Source of the DNA: an uncultured Oscillospiraceae bacterium
GTDB taxonomy: Bacteria; Bacillota; Clostridia; Oscillospirales; Oscillospiraceae
Length of the DNA stretch: 64,000 nt
NCBI GenBank assembly: GCA_947630375.1
Contig: CANRHH010000003.1
Coordinates: 32,502-96,501, forward strand
Direction of reading: 5' to 3'
Below are positions 1 through 8,200 of this stretch, in pieces. How positions within the stretch are numbered: position 1 is the stretch's first letter; every line of letters begins with the position of its first letter. The position numbers and the translations under genes were made by a program. Under the pieces are notes generated by a model. The model was not told where the DNA came from. It searched no databases and worked only from the letters and a program-made list of their open reading frames with translations.

Positions 1-29
1 GAAGCATGGAACGAATGAGCTTTCGGCCT

Positions 30-165
30 CTGGACGGAAGCGAATGAGTGTAATCGCTTCCGACGTAGGCAAGCAGAGCGTCTGTCCGACTTCGTCGGTC
101 GCCACATTTCGCCGGGGAACCCGCTCCCCCGGCAAAAGGGCAGAAGCCCAAACCCACTTCTTCGT
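30..165 (+). other. Putative oriT / mobilization leader
   Basis: Non-coding stretch directly upstream of the MobC and relaxase genes. It holds three inverted repeats: an 8-bp stem at 36-43/54-61, a 5-bp stem at 86-90/94-98 and a 7-bp stem at 111-117/127-133. Relaxases of this type usually nick in a hairpin-rich region just upstream of their own gene, so this is the natural oriT candidate. The nic site cannot be placed. Bases 1-30 show nothing I can assign. Confidence 0.4.
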
Positions 166-221
166 CGGTGCAAATGATGTGGCAGAGAAAAAACAAAATC
201 ACTTTTAGCAAAGGAGGAAAC

Positions 222-542
222 ATGAAAACCACAAACAAGGATAAGCGGATCACGATACGTCTCACGCCGGAGCAGTACGAAAGCATCTGCTCTCGAGCAA
301 AGACTGCCATGATGTCACCCAGCGCATATATCCGAGCGGCAGCTATGCGGCACAAGGTCTGTGTGGTGCCGGGCCTGAAAGAGATGGTCCATGAGATGAA
401 AGGCATAGGCCGCAACCTCAATCAGCTCACCATGCTGGCCAACGCCGGAACCATCCATGAGGTCAACCTGAAGGAAATGGACAGGCGGCTGGACCACGTC
501 TACATTCGGCTCAGCGAGATCGCGTCCATGGAAAGCAGGTAG
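222..542 (+). CDS. mobC: MobC-like relaxosome accessory protein
   Basis: 106-residue basic protein. The N-terminus (RITIRLTPEQYESI) resembles a ribbon-helix-helix DNA-binding segment, and the C-terminal half (GIGRNLNQL, then a helical tail) matches the MobC family that helps the relaxase bind and melt oriT. The start at 222 is chosen because AAAGGAGG lies 8-10 bases upstream; an in-frame GTG at 168 has no ribosome site. The gene ends two bases before the relaxase start, as in typical mobCA pairs, so the two are probably co-translated. Family assignment is from sequence pattern; function is known for the family. Confidence 0.8.
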   Translation: MKTTNKDKRITIRLTPEQYESICSRAKTAMMSPSAYIRAAAMRHKVCVVPGLKEMVHEMKGIGRNLNQLTMLANAGTIHEVNLKEMDRRLDHVYIRLSEIASMESR

Positions 543-544
543 CT

Positions 545-1852
545 ATGGCGACCGTCAACTACATTAAGTACAGCTCTCAGAGCCGGGCCGTGCTCGGCAG
601 AGTGGCCGCGTATGTGGCTCAGGAGAAAAAGACTGTGGACGCACAAGGAGAAAAGCTGGTGAGCGGACAGAACTGCTCCCCGCAGTTTGCTCTCCGTGAA
701 TTTGTGGCGACGCGGGAGGCGCACCGAAAGAACAGCCCCGTCTGGTTCTACCACTACACCCAGTCCTTCCATCCGAAGGAAAACATCACCCCGCAGCAGG
801 CTCATACCCTGGCGAAGGAGTTCGCGGCCAGAGCGTGGCCGGAAAGCGAGGTGCTCATCACAACGCACTGCGACGCGGAACACATCCACTCTCATTTTCT
901 GGTGAACGCCGTCTGCTACGAGTCCGGGAAGATGCTCCGGCAAGGTCCCAACACCCTCGAGACGCTGCGGCAGCTCAGCGACGAGCTGTGCGTGGAACAC
1001 AAGCTCTCTGTCCTGCCTCCTAAGCGCAGGGAGCAGAGGGGCAGCATGAGCTCCAGGGAATACCGTTCGGCAGAGAAGGGCGAGAGCTGGAAGTTCCGTC
1101 TGATGAACGCCATCGATGAATGTATGCTCTACGCGGCGAGCCGGGAAGAGTTCATCCGGCTGATGGAGAGCGAGGGCTATGGGGTACGCTGGACGGAGAA
1201 CAGGAAAAACATCACCTACACCACGCCGGGCGGCATGAAGGCCAGAGACTGCCGCCTGCACGAAAGAAAATATTTGAAGGAGGTTATGGAAGATGAGTTC
1301 AGGATCAGAGCAGAGCTCCTTGCTGGATCAGTTCCGGAGCCGCAACGGAGCGGCCACACAAGAACAGGTCGTGATGCACGCCGTAGCGGTCCAATGGTCG
1401 GAGGATACGGCGGAGCTAATGAACCAGCTGCTGAATATCACCGAGAGTCTGCTGGCGTCAGTCAGCCGGATAGAGACAGAGCTTGGGACGCTGAACGTGA
1501 ATACACGGCTGGCGGAGATACAGCAGATGCTTCTGAAGCTGGAGAAACGGACGGAAGCTCCGCCCGCACCGGCTGGGAGAAAGAGAGAGCCATATTCCTG
1601 GCGATGGCACTGGAGTCTGCCAAGGCTTCACTTCTCCATGGGACTGTTGTGGCTCCTACCGATTGGGATAGCCTTGTTCGCTCTGTGGTCCAGCTGGGGA
1701 GATCTGTGGAACGCGCTGAGGACCCTGCTCCCGTGATAGTGACAGGCCATACAGACCGCCGCCAACGGGAGAAAGAACGGGAAAAGCGGCTGGCCCTCGG
1801 CCACAAGGTGGATGACCATGAGGACAGCCCGAATTGGCAGCAAACAATGTGA
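545..1852 (+). CDS. mobA: Relaxase/mobilization nuclease (MobP-type)
   Basis: 435-residue relaxase. The N-terminal 240 residues carry the relaxase core: an early Tyr-rich start (VNYIKYSSQS), a middle motif YTQSFHPKENITP and the metal-binding histidine motif HIHSHF near residues 117-122. It should nick oriT and carry the strand to the recipient. The C-terminal 180 residues are low in hydrophobics and rich in Gly/Arg/Asp/Glu. That tail is dual-coding, because another protein is read from 1293-1736 in a different frame. No type IV secretion genes are visible, so transfer would depend on a helper. The element continues left of the window. Confidence 0.88.
   Translation: MATVNYIKYSSQSRAVLGRVAAYVAQEKKTVDAQGEKLVSGQNCSPQFALREFVATREAHRKNSPVWFYHYTQSFHPKENITPQQAHTLAKEFAARAWPESEVLITTHCDAEHIHSHFLVNAVCYESGKMLRQGPNTLETLRQLSDELCVEHKLSVLPPKRREQRGSMSSREYRSAEKGESWKFRLMNAIDECMLYAASREEFIRLMESEGYGVRWTENRKNITYTTPGGMKARDCRLHERKYLKEVMEDEFRIRAELLAGSVPEPQRSGHTRTGRDARRSGPMVGGYGGANEPAAEYHRESAGVSQPDRDRAWDAEREYTAGGDTADASEAGETDGSSARTGWEKERAIFLAMALESAKASLLHGTVVAPTDWDSLVRSVVQLGRSVERAEDPAPVIVTGHTDRRQREKEREKRLALGHKVDDHEDSPNWQQTM
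1293..1736 (+). CDS. Nested membrane protein overlapping the relaxase (MobB-like position)
   Basis: 147-residue protein read entirely inside the relaxase gene in another frame. It has its own ribosome site (AAGGAGG, 9 bases before ATG 1293). It looks like a real protein: a helical, coiled-coil-prone middle (LLNITESLLASVSRIETEL) with spaced leucines, a Pro/Arg linker, then one strong hydrophobic helix near residues 112-135 and a short tail. ColE1-type plasmids encode mobB, a membrane-associated mobilization protein, inside mobA in a shifted frame, so a similar role is plausible by arrangement. I see no direct sequence match to MobB. The frame is open for 147 codons with good initiation signals. 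Confidence 0.6.
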   Translation: MSSGSEQSSLLDQFRSRNGAATQEQVVMHAVAVQWSEDTAELMNQLLNITESLLASVSRIETELGTLNVNTRLAEIQQMLLKLEKRTEAPPAPAGRKREPYSWRWHWSLPRLHFSMGLLWLLPIGIALFALWSSWGDLWNALRTLLP

Positions 1853-2004
1853 AAGGAAGGGAACAAAAATGGAACACCCACAAGCCCGCGAAAGCGGAAA
1901 CAGATTAACCTGCTATGCGGACGTCAATAATGAAAGAAAAAGAAAAGCCGGCTCAGACTGCCGCGCCGAGGAAAAAATCATGAGTAAAACAAAGGAAGCG
2001 ACTT

Positions 2005-2187
2005 ATGGAGTTCAAAGTAAGATTGTTTTTAGACGAAAGATACATCGACCCATCCGAGTATCCGACGATCAAGATCTCATCTCCTGTGATCGACCGGATC
2101 GTAAACCACATCTACGATGTTAATCATATGGACGACCAGATCGATTACAGCGAGATAGAGTTGACGACAGACCCCACCCTGCAATAA
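2005..2187 (+). CDS. Small hypothetical protein of the mobilizable element
   Basis: 60-residue acidic protein beginning MEFKVRLFLDERYIDPSEYP, with AAGGAAG seven bases before the start. Its composition (regular hydrophobics, no stop-prone low complexity) supports a real gene. It lies between the relaxase and the recombinase and ends at a terminator. I do not recognise a family. A second open frame (1869-2123, with a good ribosome site AAGGAAGGG) overlaps it; that one has an Arg/Lys-rich, unconvincing sequence, though its beginning could serve as a leader peptide. Confidence 0.45.
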   Translation: MEFKVRLFLDERYIDPSEYPTIKISSPVIDRIVNHIYDVNHMDDQIDYSEIELTTDPTLQ

Positions 2188-2194
2188 GAGGGTT

Positions 2195-2228
2195 CGCCGG
2201 GGTATGCGATGCGTGCCCCGGCGATTTT
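2195..2228 (+). terminator. Rho-independent terminator after the mobilization genes
   Basis: An 8-bp GC stem (CGCCGGGG at 2195-2202, CCCCGGCG at 2216-2223) is followed by ATTTTTC. It separates the mob genes from the recombinase. Confidence 0.65.
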
Positions 2229-2276
2229 TCGCTGTTCGTATGTTTCACGGTTCGTATAAGAAAAATAAGGAAACTG

Positions 2277-2305
2277 TTGATAATGGAGAAAAGATGTGAT
2301 ATACT
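2277..2305 (+). promoter_or_regulatory. Promoter of the serine recombinase
   Basis: TTGATA (2277-2282), a 17-base spacer and TATACT (2300-2305) form a near-consensus sigma-A promoter. Transcription would begin about 2311, which rules out the upstream in-frame starts and supports ATG 2331. It resembles a vegetative promoter, not a sporulation one. Confidence 0.65.
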
Positions 2306-2330
2306 GCTGAAAAAGAAGGCGGTGAAGGAA

Positions 2331-3905
2331 ATGAAAAGGACCGAGAGGACCTATCATCTGAAAAACATTCTCGATATGCGGTCGAATATGAAGATTGTGA
2401 TCGACGACGCGGTCGAGGTCAGCGAGGACGGGGCCTATCTGGTCAACGTGGGCTATCTGCGCGTATCCACGGACCGGCAGGCGGACAAGGGCTTCGGCCT
2501 GGATATCCAGGAAGCCGATATCATCCGCTATTGCACGGCCAACGGCTATAAGAATCTGGTGCTGTATATCGATGACGGCTACACCGGCACCAACATGGAC
2601 CGGCCCGCTCTGCAGGCGATCATCCAGACGATACGGGACTTCAACGACGGAAAATCCCGCGTCCGGGTCAACGCCATGGTGGTGGCCAGGATCGACCGGC
2701 TGGGCAGGTCGCTGCTGGGGACGCTGCAGTTTATTCAGGATTACATCGTGTGCGCCAAGGACAGCAAGAACAGCCTGGTCAACCGGAACCGGGAGGACAT
2801 CAACTTCGTGTCCGTGGCGGAGAACTACTGCCGCATAGACAGGGACAATCCCCAGGGAAAATTCCTGCTGATGCTGTTTGCGACGCTGGCCGAATTTGAC
2901 CGCGACCAGATCGTGGAGAAGCTCAGCCGGGGCCGTATAGAGCGGGTGGCCTCCGGCAAGTGGATGGGCGGCGGGAACACGCCCTATGGCTACCGTTACG
3001 ACCGGGAGAGCTCGTCCCTGGTCGTCGTCCCGGAGGAGGCGGAGGTGGTCAAAGAGATATTCCGCCTGTACATCGAGGAGAAGCTGAGCCCCCAGAAGAT
3101 CGCGGAGCGCTTCGGCTTCAGCGGCGATAAGGCCATTACGCAGATCCTACGGCGAAAGTCTCTGACCGGCTGCATCGTCTACAAGGGAGAGGAATATCCG
3201 GGAAACCATGAGGCGATCATCCCGCTGGACGTCTGGGAGCAGGCCCAGGAGGAGCTGGAGCGGCGGAGCGTCCACCGCACGGCGTCCAACTATCTGCTGT
3301 CCGGGCTGCTCTATTGCGGTGAGTGCGGCGCGAAAATGCGCTATCAGCGCTGGGGGAATAACGGACATAAGCTGGTGTGCTATACTACCCAGGATTCCAG
3401 CAAAAGGCGGTTCGGGACGGCGGAGAGCTGCGACAGTGAGCGGTTTCGGAGCGAGGACGTGGAGCAGGCGGTCATCAGTGAGCTGTTCCGCCTGAGCTAC
3501 CTGGGCCTGGAGAACAACAAAAAGACGGCGGGGGCCATTGACCCGGTGGGAGTCTTGCAGAAAGAGCTGGCCGCCGAGCGCAGACGCCTGAGCCGCCTGT
3601 ATGACTTTGAGGACGAGGACGAGCCGGACGATGTGCTGTTCGAGAAGATCCAGGAGGTCAAAAAGCGGATGCTGAGCCTGGAGGCCCAGATCCGCAACGA
3701 GGAGACCCAGGCCAGCATCGACAAGAAGCTGCGCCGGGCGAAAAAGCTCCTTCGGACCCTCCAGTCCACCTGGCCGCATATGAGCGACGCGGAGCGGCAG
3801 AGCGCCTGCCAGGAGCTGATAGACCGGGTCGTCATCTACAAGGACGGCACGATCGATGTCCACCTGAAGCTGAAAAGCTATCTGCAAAGTAACGAAAATT
3901 CCTGA
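2331..3905 (+). CDS. Large serine recombinase (site-specific integrase)
   Basis: 524 residues from ATG 2331. Order: a resolvase domain with the catalytic serine in GYLRVSTDRQ, arginines in ARIDRLGRS and the E-helix motif FATLAEFDRDQIVEKLSRG; a Recombinase domain (GNTPYGYRYD onwards); a zinc ribbon starting CGECGAKM; and a C-terminal coiled coil (two long Arg/Glu/Leu-rich helices). This is the standard plan of integrases that insert and excise elements at fixed att sites. The gene ends about 50 bases from the sigG fragment, so the enzyme sits at the element's right end and very likely recognises sigG as attB. That arrangement recalls SpoIVCA of the Bacillus sigK skin element. Confidence 0.9.
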   Translation: MKRTERTYHLKNILDMRSNMKIVIDDAVEVSEDGAYLVNVGYLRVSTDRQADKGFGLDIQEADIIRYCTANGYKNLVLYIDDGYTGTNMDRPALQAIIQTIRDFNDGKSRVRVNAMVVARIDRLGRSLLGTLQFIQDYIVCAKDSKNSLVNRNREDINFVSVAENYCRIDRDNPQGKFLLMLFATLAEFDRDQIVEKLSRGRIERVASGKWMGGGNTPYGYRYDRESSSLVVVPEEAEVVKEIFRLYIEEKLSPQKIAERFGFSGDKAITQILRRKSLTGCIVYKGEEYPGNHEAIIPLDVWEQAQEELERRSVHRTASNYLLSGLLYCGECGAKMRYQRWGNNGHKLVCYTTQDSSKRRFGTAESCDSERFRSEDVEQAVISELFRLSYLGLENNKKTAGAIDPVGVLQKELAAERRRLSRLYDFEDEDEPDDVLFEKIQEVKKRMLSLEAQIRNEETQASIDKKLRRAKKLLRTLQSTWPHMSDAERQSACQELIDRVVIYKDGTIDVHLKLKSYLQSNENS

Positions 3906-3960
3906 AATTCCGAAATTTCAAGAACATTTTATATTATTACGCCATTCGGTAATCGTTCCC
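3906..3960. other. Right attachment junction (attR) of the element in sigG
   Basis: Between the recombinase stop and the sigG homology. Similarity to sigma-G proteins starts abruptly at the codons for VPMIAGE (from 3955); the residues normally before it (FSTYA) are absent and replaced by unrelated AT-rich DNA. The crossover must therefore lie close to 3955-3965. The exact core needs the left junction, which is outside the window. Confidence 0.65.
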
Positions 3961-4452
3961 ATGATTGCCGGGGAGCTGCGGCGCTTTCTCCGGGACCACA
4001 GCGCCCTGCGGGTCTCCCGCTCCATGCGGGATACGGCCTACCGGGTGCTCCAGGCCAAGGAAAAGCTCACCGCCGAGACCGGCCGGGAGCCGGACATGGA
4101 GACCATCGCCAAGACCCTGGACATTCCCCGCCAGGAGGTGGTCTTTGCCTTGGAGGCCATCTGCGACCCGGTCTCCCTCTATGAGCCGGTGTACAGCGAC
4201 GCGGGAGAGAGCGCCTGCGTCATGGACCAGATCGGCGACCCCCGCAACACCGACGAGCACTGGCTGGAGCAGATCGCCTTGGAGGAGGCCATGCGCCGCC
4301 TGACGGCCCGGGAAAAGCGCATCCTGTCCCTGCGCTTTTACGACGGCCACACCCAGATGGAGGTGGCCAAAGAGGTGGGCATCTCCCAGGCCCAGGTCTC
4401 CCGGCTGGAGAAAAACGCCATCCGGCAAATCAAGAAAAATATCAGCGCATGA
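3955..4452 (+). pseudogene. sigG: sigG 3' part, sporulation sigma factor G, interrupted by a mobile element
   Basis: About 165 residues matching the C-terminal two thirds of sigma-G, the late forespore sigma factor. Visible are the end of region 2 (GELRRFLRD), region 3 (RVSRSMRDTAYRVLQ), the sigma-G-specific stretch DPVSLYEPVY...VMDQIGDPRNTD and the region 4 helix-turn-helix TQMEVAKEVGISQAQVSRLE. The N-terminal region, including the -10-binding part of region 2, is missing at the left and presumably lies beyond the element. The internal ATG at 3961 lacks a ribosome site and would give a protein without the core -10 binding helices. Excision of the element would be needed to restore the gene. 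Sigma-F is a less good match because the VMDQI/RNTD block is typical of sigma-G. Confidence 0.88.
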
Positions 4453-4492
4453 TAAGAAAAAACCTTCGGCTTGCGCCGAAGGTTTTTTCTTA
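4453..4492. terminator. Bidirectional terminator between sigG and the arginine operon
   Basis: A perfect 18-bp inverted repeat (4453-4470 and 4475-4492) with a TTGC loop, A-rich on one side and T-rich on the other, works in both directions. It contains the stop codon of the convergent aldolase gene. Confidence 0.95.
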
Positions 4493-5266
4493 TTCTCCTA
4501 AAATATGCTGCCGGGCGGCCTTGTAGGCGTTGACCAGCGCCACCGCGTCCATGCCGTAGGTGATGCTGCCGTAGCCCAAGTCAAAGCCGTGCCGGGCGGC
4601 GGCCTCGTTGGCCGCGTAGAGGATGGAGGGCTTGCCCGCCGCGGCGCAGGCTCTCTGCACCCGGACCAGCGCCGCCTGGAACTCCGGCCGGTCAAAGTCT
4701 CCGGGGATGCCCATGGCGGCCGACAGGTCGAAGGGCCCGACAAAGATCCCGTCGATCCCGTCCACAGCCAGGATCTCCCCAATATGCTCCAGGCAGCCCA
4801 GGGTCTCGCACTGGGGGAACAGCAGGGTCTCCCGGTTGGAGACCTCAAAGTAGTGGGGCAGGCCGTGCAGGGCGTAGTCCTCGAACCAGAAGCCGGAGCC
4901 GGCAGAGTTAGCCACGCCCCGCTGGCCCAGGGGCATGTACTTGCCGTACTCCACGATCTTCTCCGCGTCCGCCACGCTGTGCACGTTGGGGATGATGAGG
5001 CCCTGGGCCCCCACATCCAGCAGCTTCAAAATGGCGGGCCGGGTGATCTCCTTCACCCGGGCCAGGGGCGTGATGCCGTAAAGCCGGGCGGCCCGGACAA
5101 AGTCCAGGGCGCTCTCCGGCTCGAAGGGGCCGTGCTCCGTGTCGATGATCAGATAGTCCAGCCCCGCCAGACCCAGGCACTCCGCCGCCGTGGCGCTGCC
5201 CAGCTCCAGGAAGGTCCCCAAGGTCTTCTGCCCGGCGAGCATTTTCTCCCGCAGACTGTTTTTCAT
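4490..5266 (-). CDS. HpcH/HpaI family aldolase
   Basis: 258 residues from ATG 5266, chosen because GAGGAGG lies seven bases upstream (an in-frame start at 5281 overlaps the previous gene). Motifs of the class II pyruvate aldolase family are present: DTEHGPFE, the metal-site region NVHSVADAEK, QCET and FVGPFDLSAAMG. Family members cleave or form 4-hydroxy-2-oxo acids with pyruvate (for example 2-keto-3-deoxy-rhamnonate or 4-hydroxy-2-oxoheptanedioate aldolases); the substrate here cannot be read. It is the last gene of the arg/car operon, its ribosome site overlapping the carB-dapF stop, but it has no obvious link to arginine synthesis. Confidence 0.82.
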   Translation of the reverse strand: MKNSLREKMLAGQKTLGTFLELGSATAAECLGLAGLDYLIIDTEHGPFEPESALDFVRAARLYGITPLARVKEITRPAILKLLDVGAQGLIIPNVHSVADAEKIVEYGKYMPLGQRGVANSAGSGFWFEDYALHGLPHYFEVSNRETLLFPQCETLGCLEHIGEILAVDGIDGIFVGPFDLSAAMGIPGDFDRPEFQAALVRVQRACAAAGKPSILYAANEAAARHGFDLGYGSITYGMDAVALVNAYKAARQHILGE

Positions 5267-5277
5267 GGCCGTCCTCC

Positions 5278-8200
5278 TCAATATTCAAAGGTCCCGTCAA
5301 AGACTTTTACTGCCGCGCCGGAGAGGCTGACCCGCTCTCCGTCGTAGCGGACGGTGAGCTCCCCGCCGGGGAGGATCACCCGGATCTCCCGGTCCCGGTC
5401 GCAAAAGCCGTTTTCCACCGCGGCCACCGCCGCGGCGCAGGCGCCGGTGCCGCAGGCCAGGGTCTCCCCGATGCCCCGCTCCCAGACTCGCATCCGCAGG
5501 GTGCTCCGGTTCACCACATGCACGAACTCCGCGTTCACCCGCTCCGGGAACAGGGGCGCGTACTCAAAGGCCGGGCCCAGGTCCTCCAGGTCCAGGTGCT
5601 CCACCGAGGGGAAGAACACCACACAGTGGGGGTTGCCCACGTTGACGCAGGTCAGGGCGTAGTCCTGACCGCCGATCCGGGCCGGATAGCACACCATCCG
5701 CTCCCAGTCCGCGGCGGCGGGGATCTCCTCCGCCTTCAGGCTGACCCGGCCCATGTCCGCAGACACGGTGCTGACTTTTCCGTCCCGGGTGAAAAGCCGC
5801 AGCTCCTTGACGCCGCTGGCGGTCTCCACGGTGATCCGCTCCCGGCGCACCAGGCCCCGGTCGTACAGGACCTTGGCCACACACCGCAGGTTGTTGCCGG
5901 CCAGCTTTCCCTCGCTGCCGTCCCGGTTGAAGGAGCGCATTTTCGCGTCGGCCACCGCGGAGCTCTCGATGAGCACCAGCCCATCGCTGCCTACGCCGTA
6001 GTGGGCCGGGCAGAGGCTGACGCAGAGGGACTCGGGGCAGCTGATGGAGCCGTCAAAGTTCTCGATAAAGATATAGTCGTTGCCGCAGCTGTGCATCTTG
6101 GTGAAGGGCACCTGGCGGCGGGCGCGGCGCATGGTGTTGATGTCCACCAGCTCGGTGTTCTCCTGGTTGAAGCGGCTGGCGATGATGTCGGCCAGGGCAT
6201 TGGCGGTGTCCAGAGAGGTCAGGCAGGGGATGCCCAGCTGCATGGCCTTTCGGTGCAGGGCGATGTAATCACCCATGGTGGCGTCCTTCACCGCCCCGGT
6301 GTACACGATATAACACAGAGCGCCCCGCTCCATGAGCCGGTGGATCTCTCCGCTCTCGGTGGCGTTGGGGACGGACTCCACCTCCACGCCCAGGGAGGCG
6401 ATGGCCTCCGCCGTGCCGGGGGTGGCGTAGAGCTTCAGGCCCAGCTCATAAAAGCGGCGGGCCAGGGTCAAAATCTCCTGGTAGTCCCCGGTTTCCACGC
6501 TTAAGAGCACCCCGGCGCCGGAGCGCTCCCGGGGCGGGAGCCGGAACCCGGCGGCGGTGAGGCCCTTGAACATGGCCTCGGCCAGGGTGGCGCCGATGCC
6601 CAGCACCTCGCCGGTGGATTTCATCTCCGGGCCCAGGATGGAGTTGGCATCGTTGAGCTTTTCAAAGGAGAACACCGGCACCTTCACCGCGTAATAGGGG
6701 GGCACCGGGGCCAGCCCCGTGCCGCAGCCCAGATCCCGCAGCTTCTCCCCCAGCATGATCCGGGAGGCCAGGTCCACCATGGGCACGTTGGTCACCTTGC
6801 TGATATAGGGCACCGTCCGGGAGGCCCGGGGGTTGACCTCGATCACATACAGCTCCCCGTCGTAGATCAGGTACTGGATGTTCACCAGACCCTTGGTACC
6901 CAGGGCCAGGGCCAGCTTCTCGGAGCAGTCGCAGATCCGGTGCAGCTGCCGGTCGTCCAGGTTATAGGGGGGATAGACGGCGATGGAGTCCCCGCTGTGG
7001 ATCCCCGCCCGCTCGATGTGCTCCATAATGCCGGGGATCAGCACCTGCTCCCCGTCGGACAGCACGTCCACCTCCAGCTCGATGCCGGGCATGTACTTGT
7101 CCACCAGCACCGGATTCTCGATGCCGCCGGAGAGGATGGTGCGCATATAGCGCTCGGTCTGGAGCCGGTCGTGGGAGATGGTCATGTTCTGGCCGCCGAT
7201 CACATAGGAGGGCCGCAGCAGCACCGGGTAGCCCAGCTCCTCCGCCGCCGCCAGCGCCCCCTCCAGGCCGTTGACGCCCCGGCCCTTGGGCCGGCTGATG
7301 CCGAAGCGCTCCAGCAGGGCGTCGAACCGGGCCCGGTCCTCGGCGATGTCGATGCTGTCGGCGGAAGTCCCTAAGATGGGGATGCCCAGGCCGTCCAGAA
7401 ACTGGGTCAGCTTGATGGCGGTCTGGCCGCCGAAGGCCACCACCACCCCGATGGGCTTCTCCACCCGGATGATGTTCAGCACGTCCTCCCGGCACAGAGG
7501 CTCAAAATACAGCCGGTCGGCGGTGTCATAGTCGGTGGAGACGGTCTCCGGGTTGTTGTTGACGATGACCACGTCATAGCCCAGTTCCCGCAGGGTCCAC
7601 ACGCAGTGCACCGAGCTGTAGTCAAACTCGATGCCCTGGCCGATGCGGATGGGGCCGGAGCCCAGCACCATCACCACCGGCTTGCCGCTGCGCTTAAAGC
7701 TCTCCGCCTCGCACTCCGCGTCAAAGCCGGAGTAAAAATAGGGGGTCTGGGCCTCAAATTCCGCGCCGCAGGTGTCCACCATCTTGTAGTGCATGGCCAG
7801 GCCCGGCACGGTCTCCGCCCCGCTCAGGCGGCGGAGGGCCTCGTCCGGATAGCCCAGGAGCTTGCCCCGGCGGTAGCGCTCCGCCGTCAGGCCCTCCCGG
7901 GCCAGCTCCAGCTCATAGTCCGCTAAGTTTTGTATCTTACAGAGAAACCAGGGGTCGATCTTCGTAATGGCGTGGATCTCCTCCACGGAGACGCCCGCCT
8001 TCAGGGCCTCGAACACGGTGAAGAGCCGCCGGTCGTTCTGCTGGGCCAGGCGCTCCCGTACCGGGGCGGCGGTGAGAGGCGGGGCGTTCAGGGTGTCCAG
8101 GTTGATCTCCGCCCCCCGGACGGCCTTCATCAGGGCCATTTCAAAGTTGGAGGCAATGGCCATCACCTCGCCGGTGGCCTTCATCTGGGTGCCCAGCTTC

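Noticed and set aside
1812-2123. 103-residue frame overlapping the small protein at 2005-2187
   Set aside because: Arg/Lys-rich and without a protein-like pattern in its second half; the frame at 2005 looks more natural, though a short peptide from ATG 1869 cannot be excluded.
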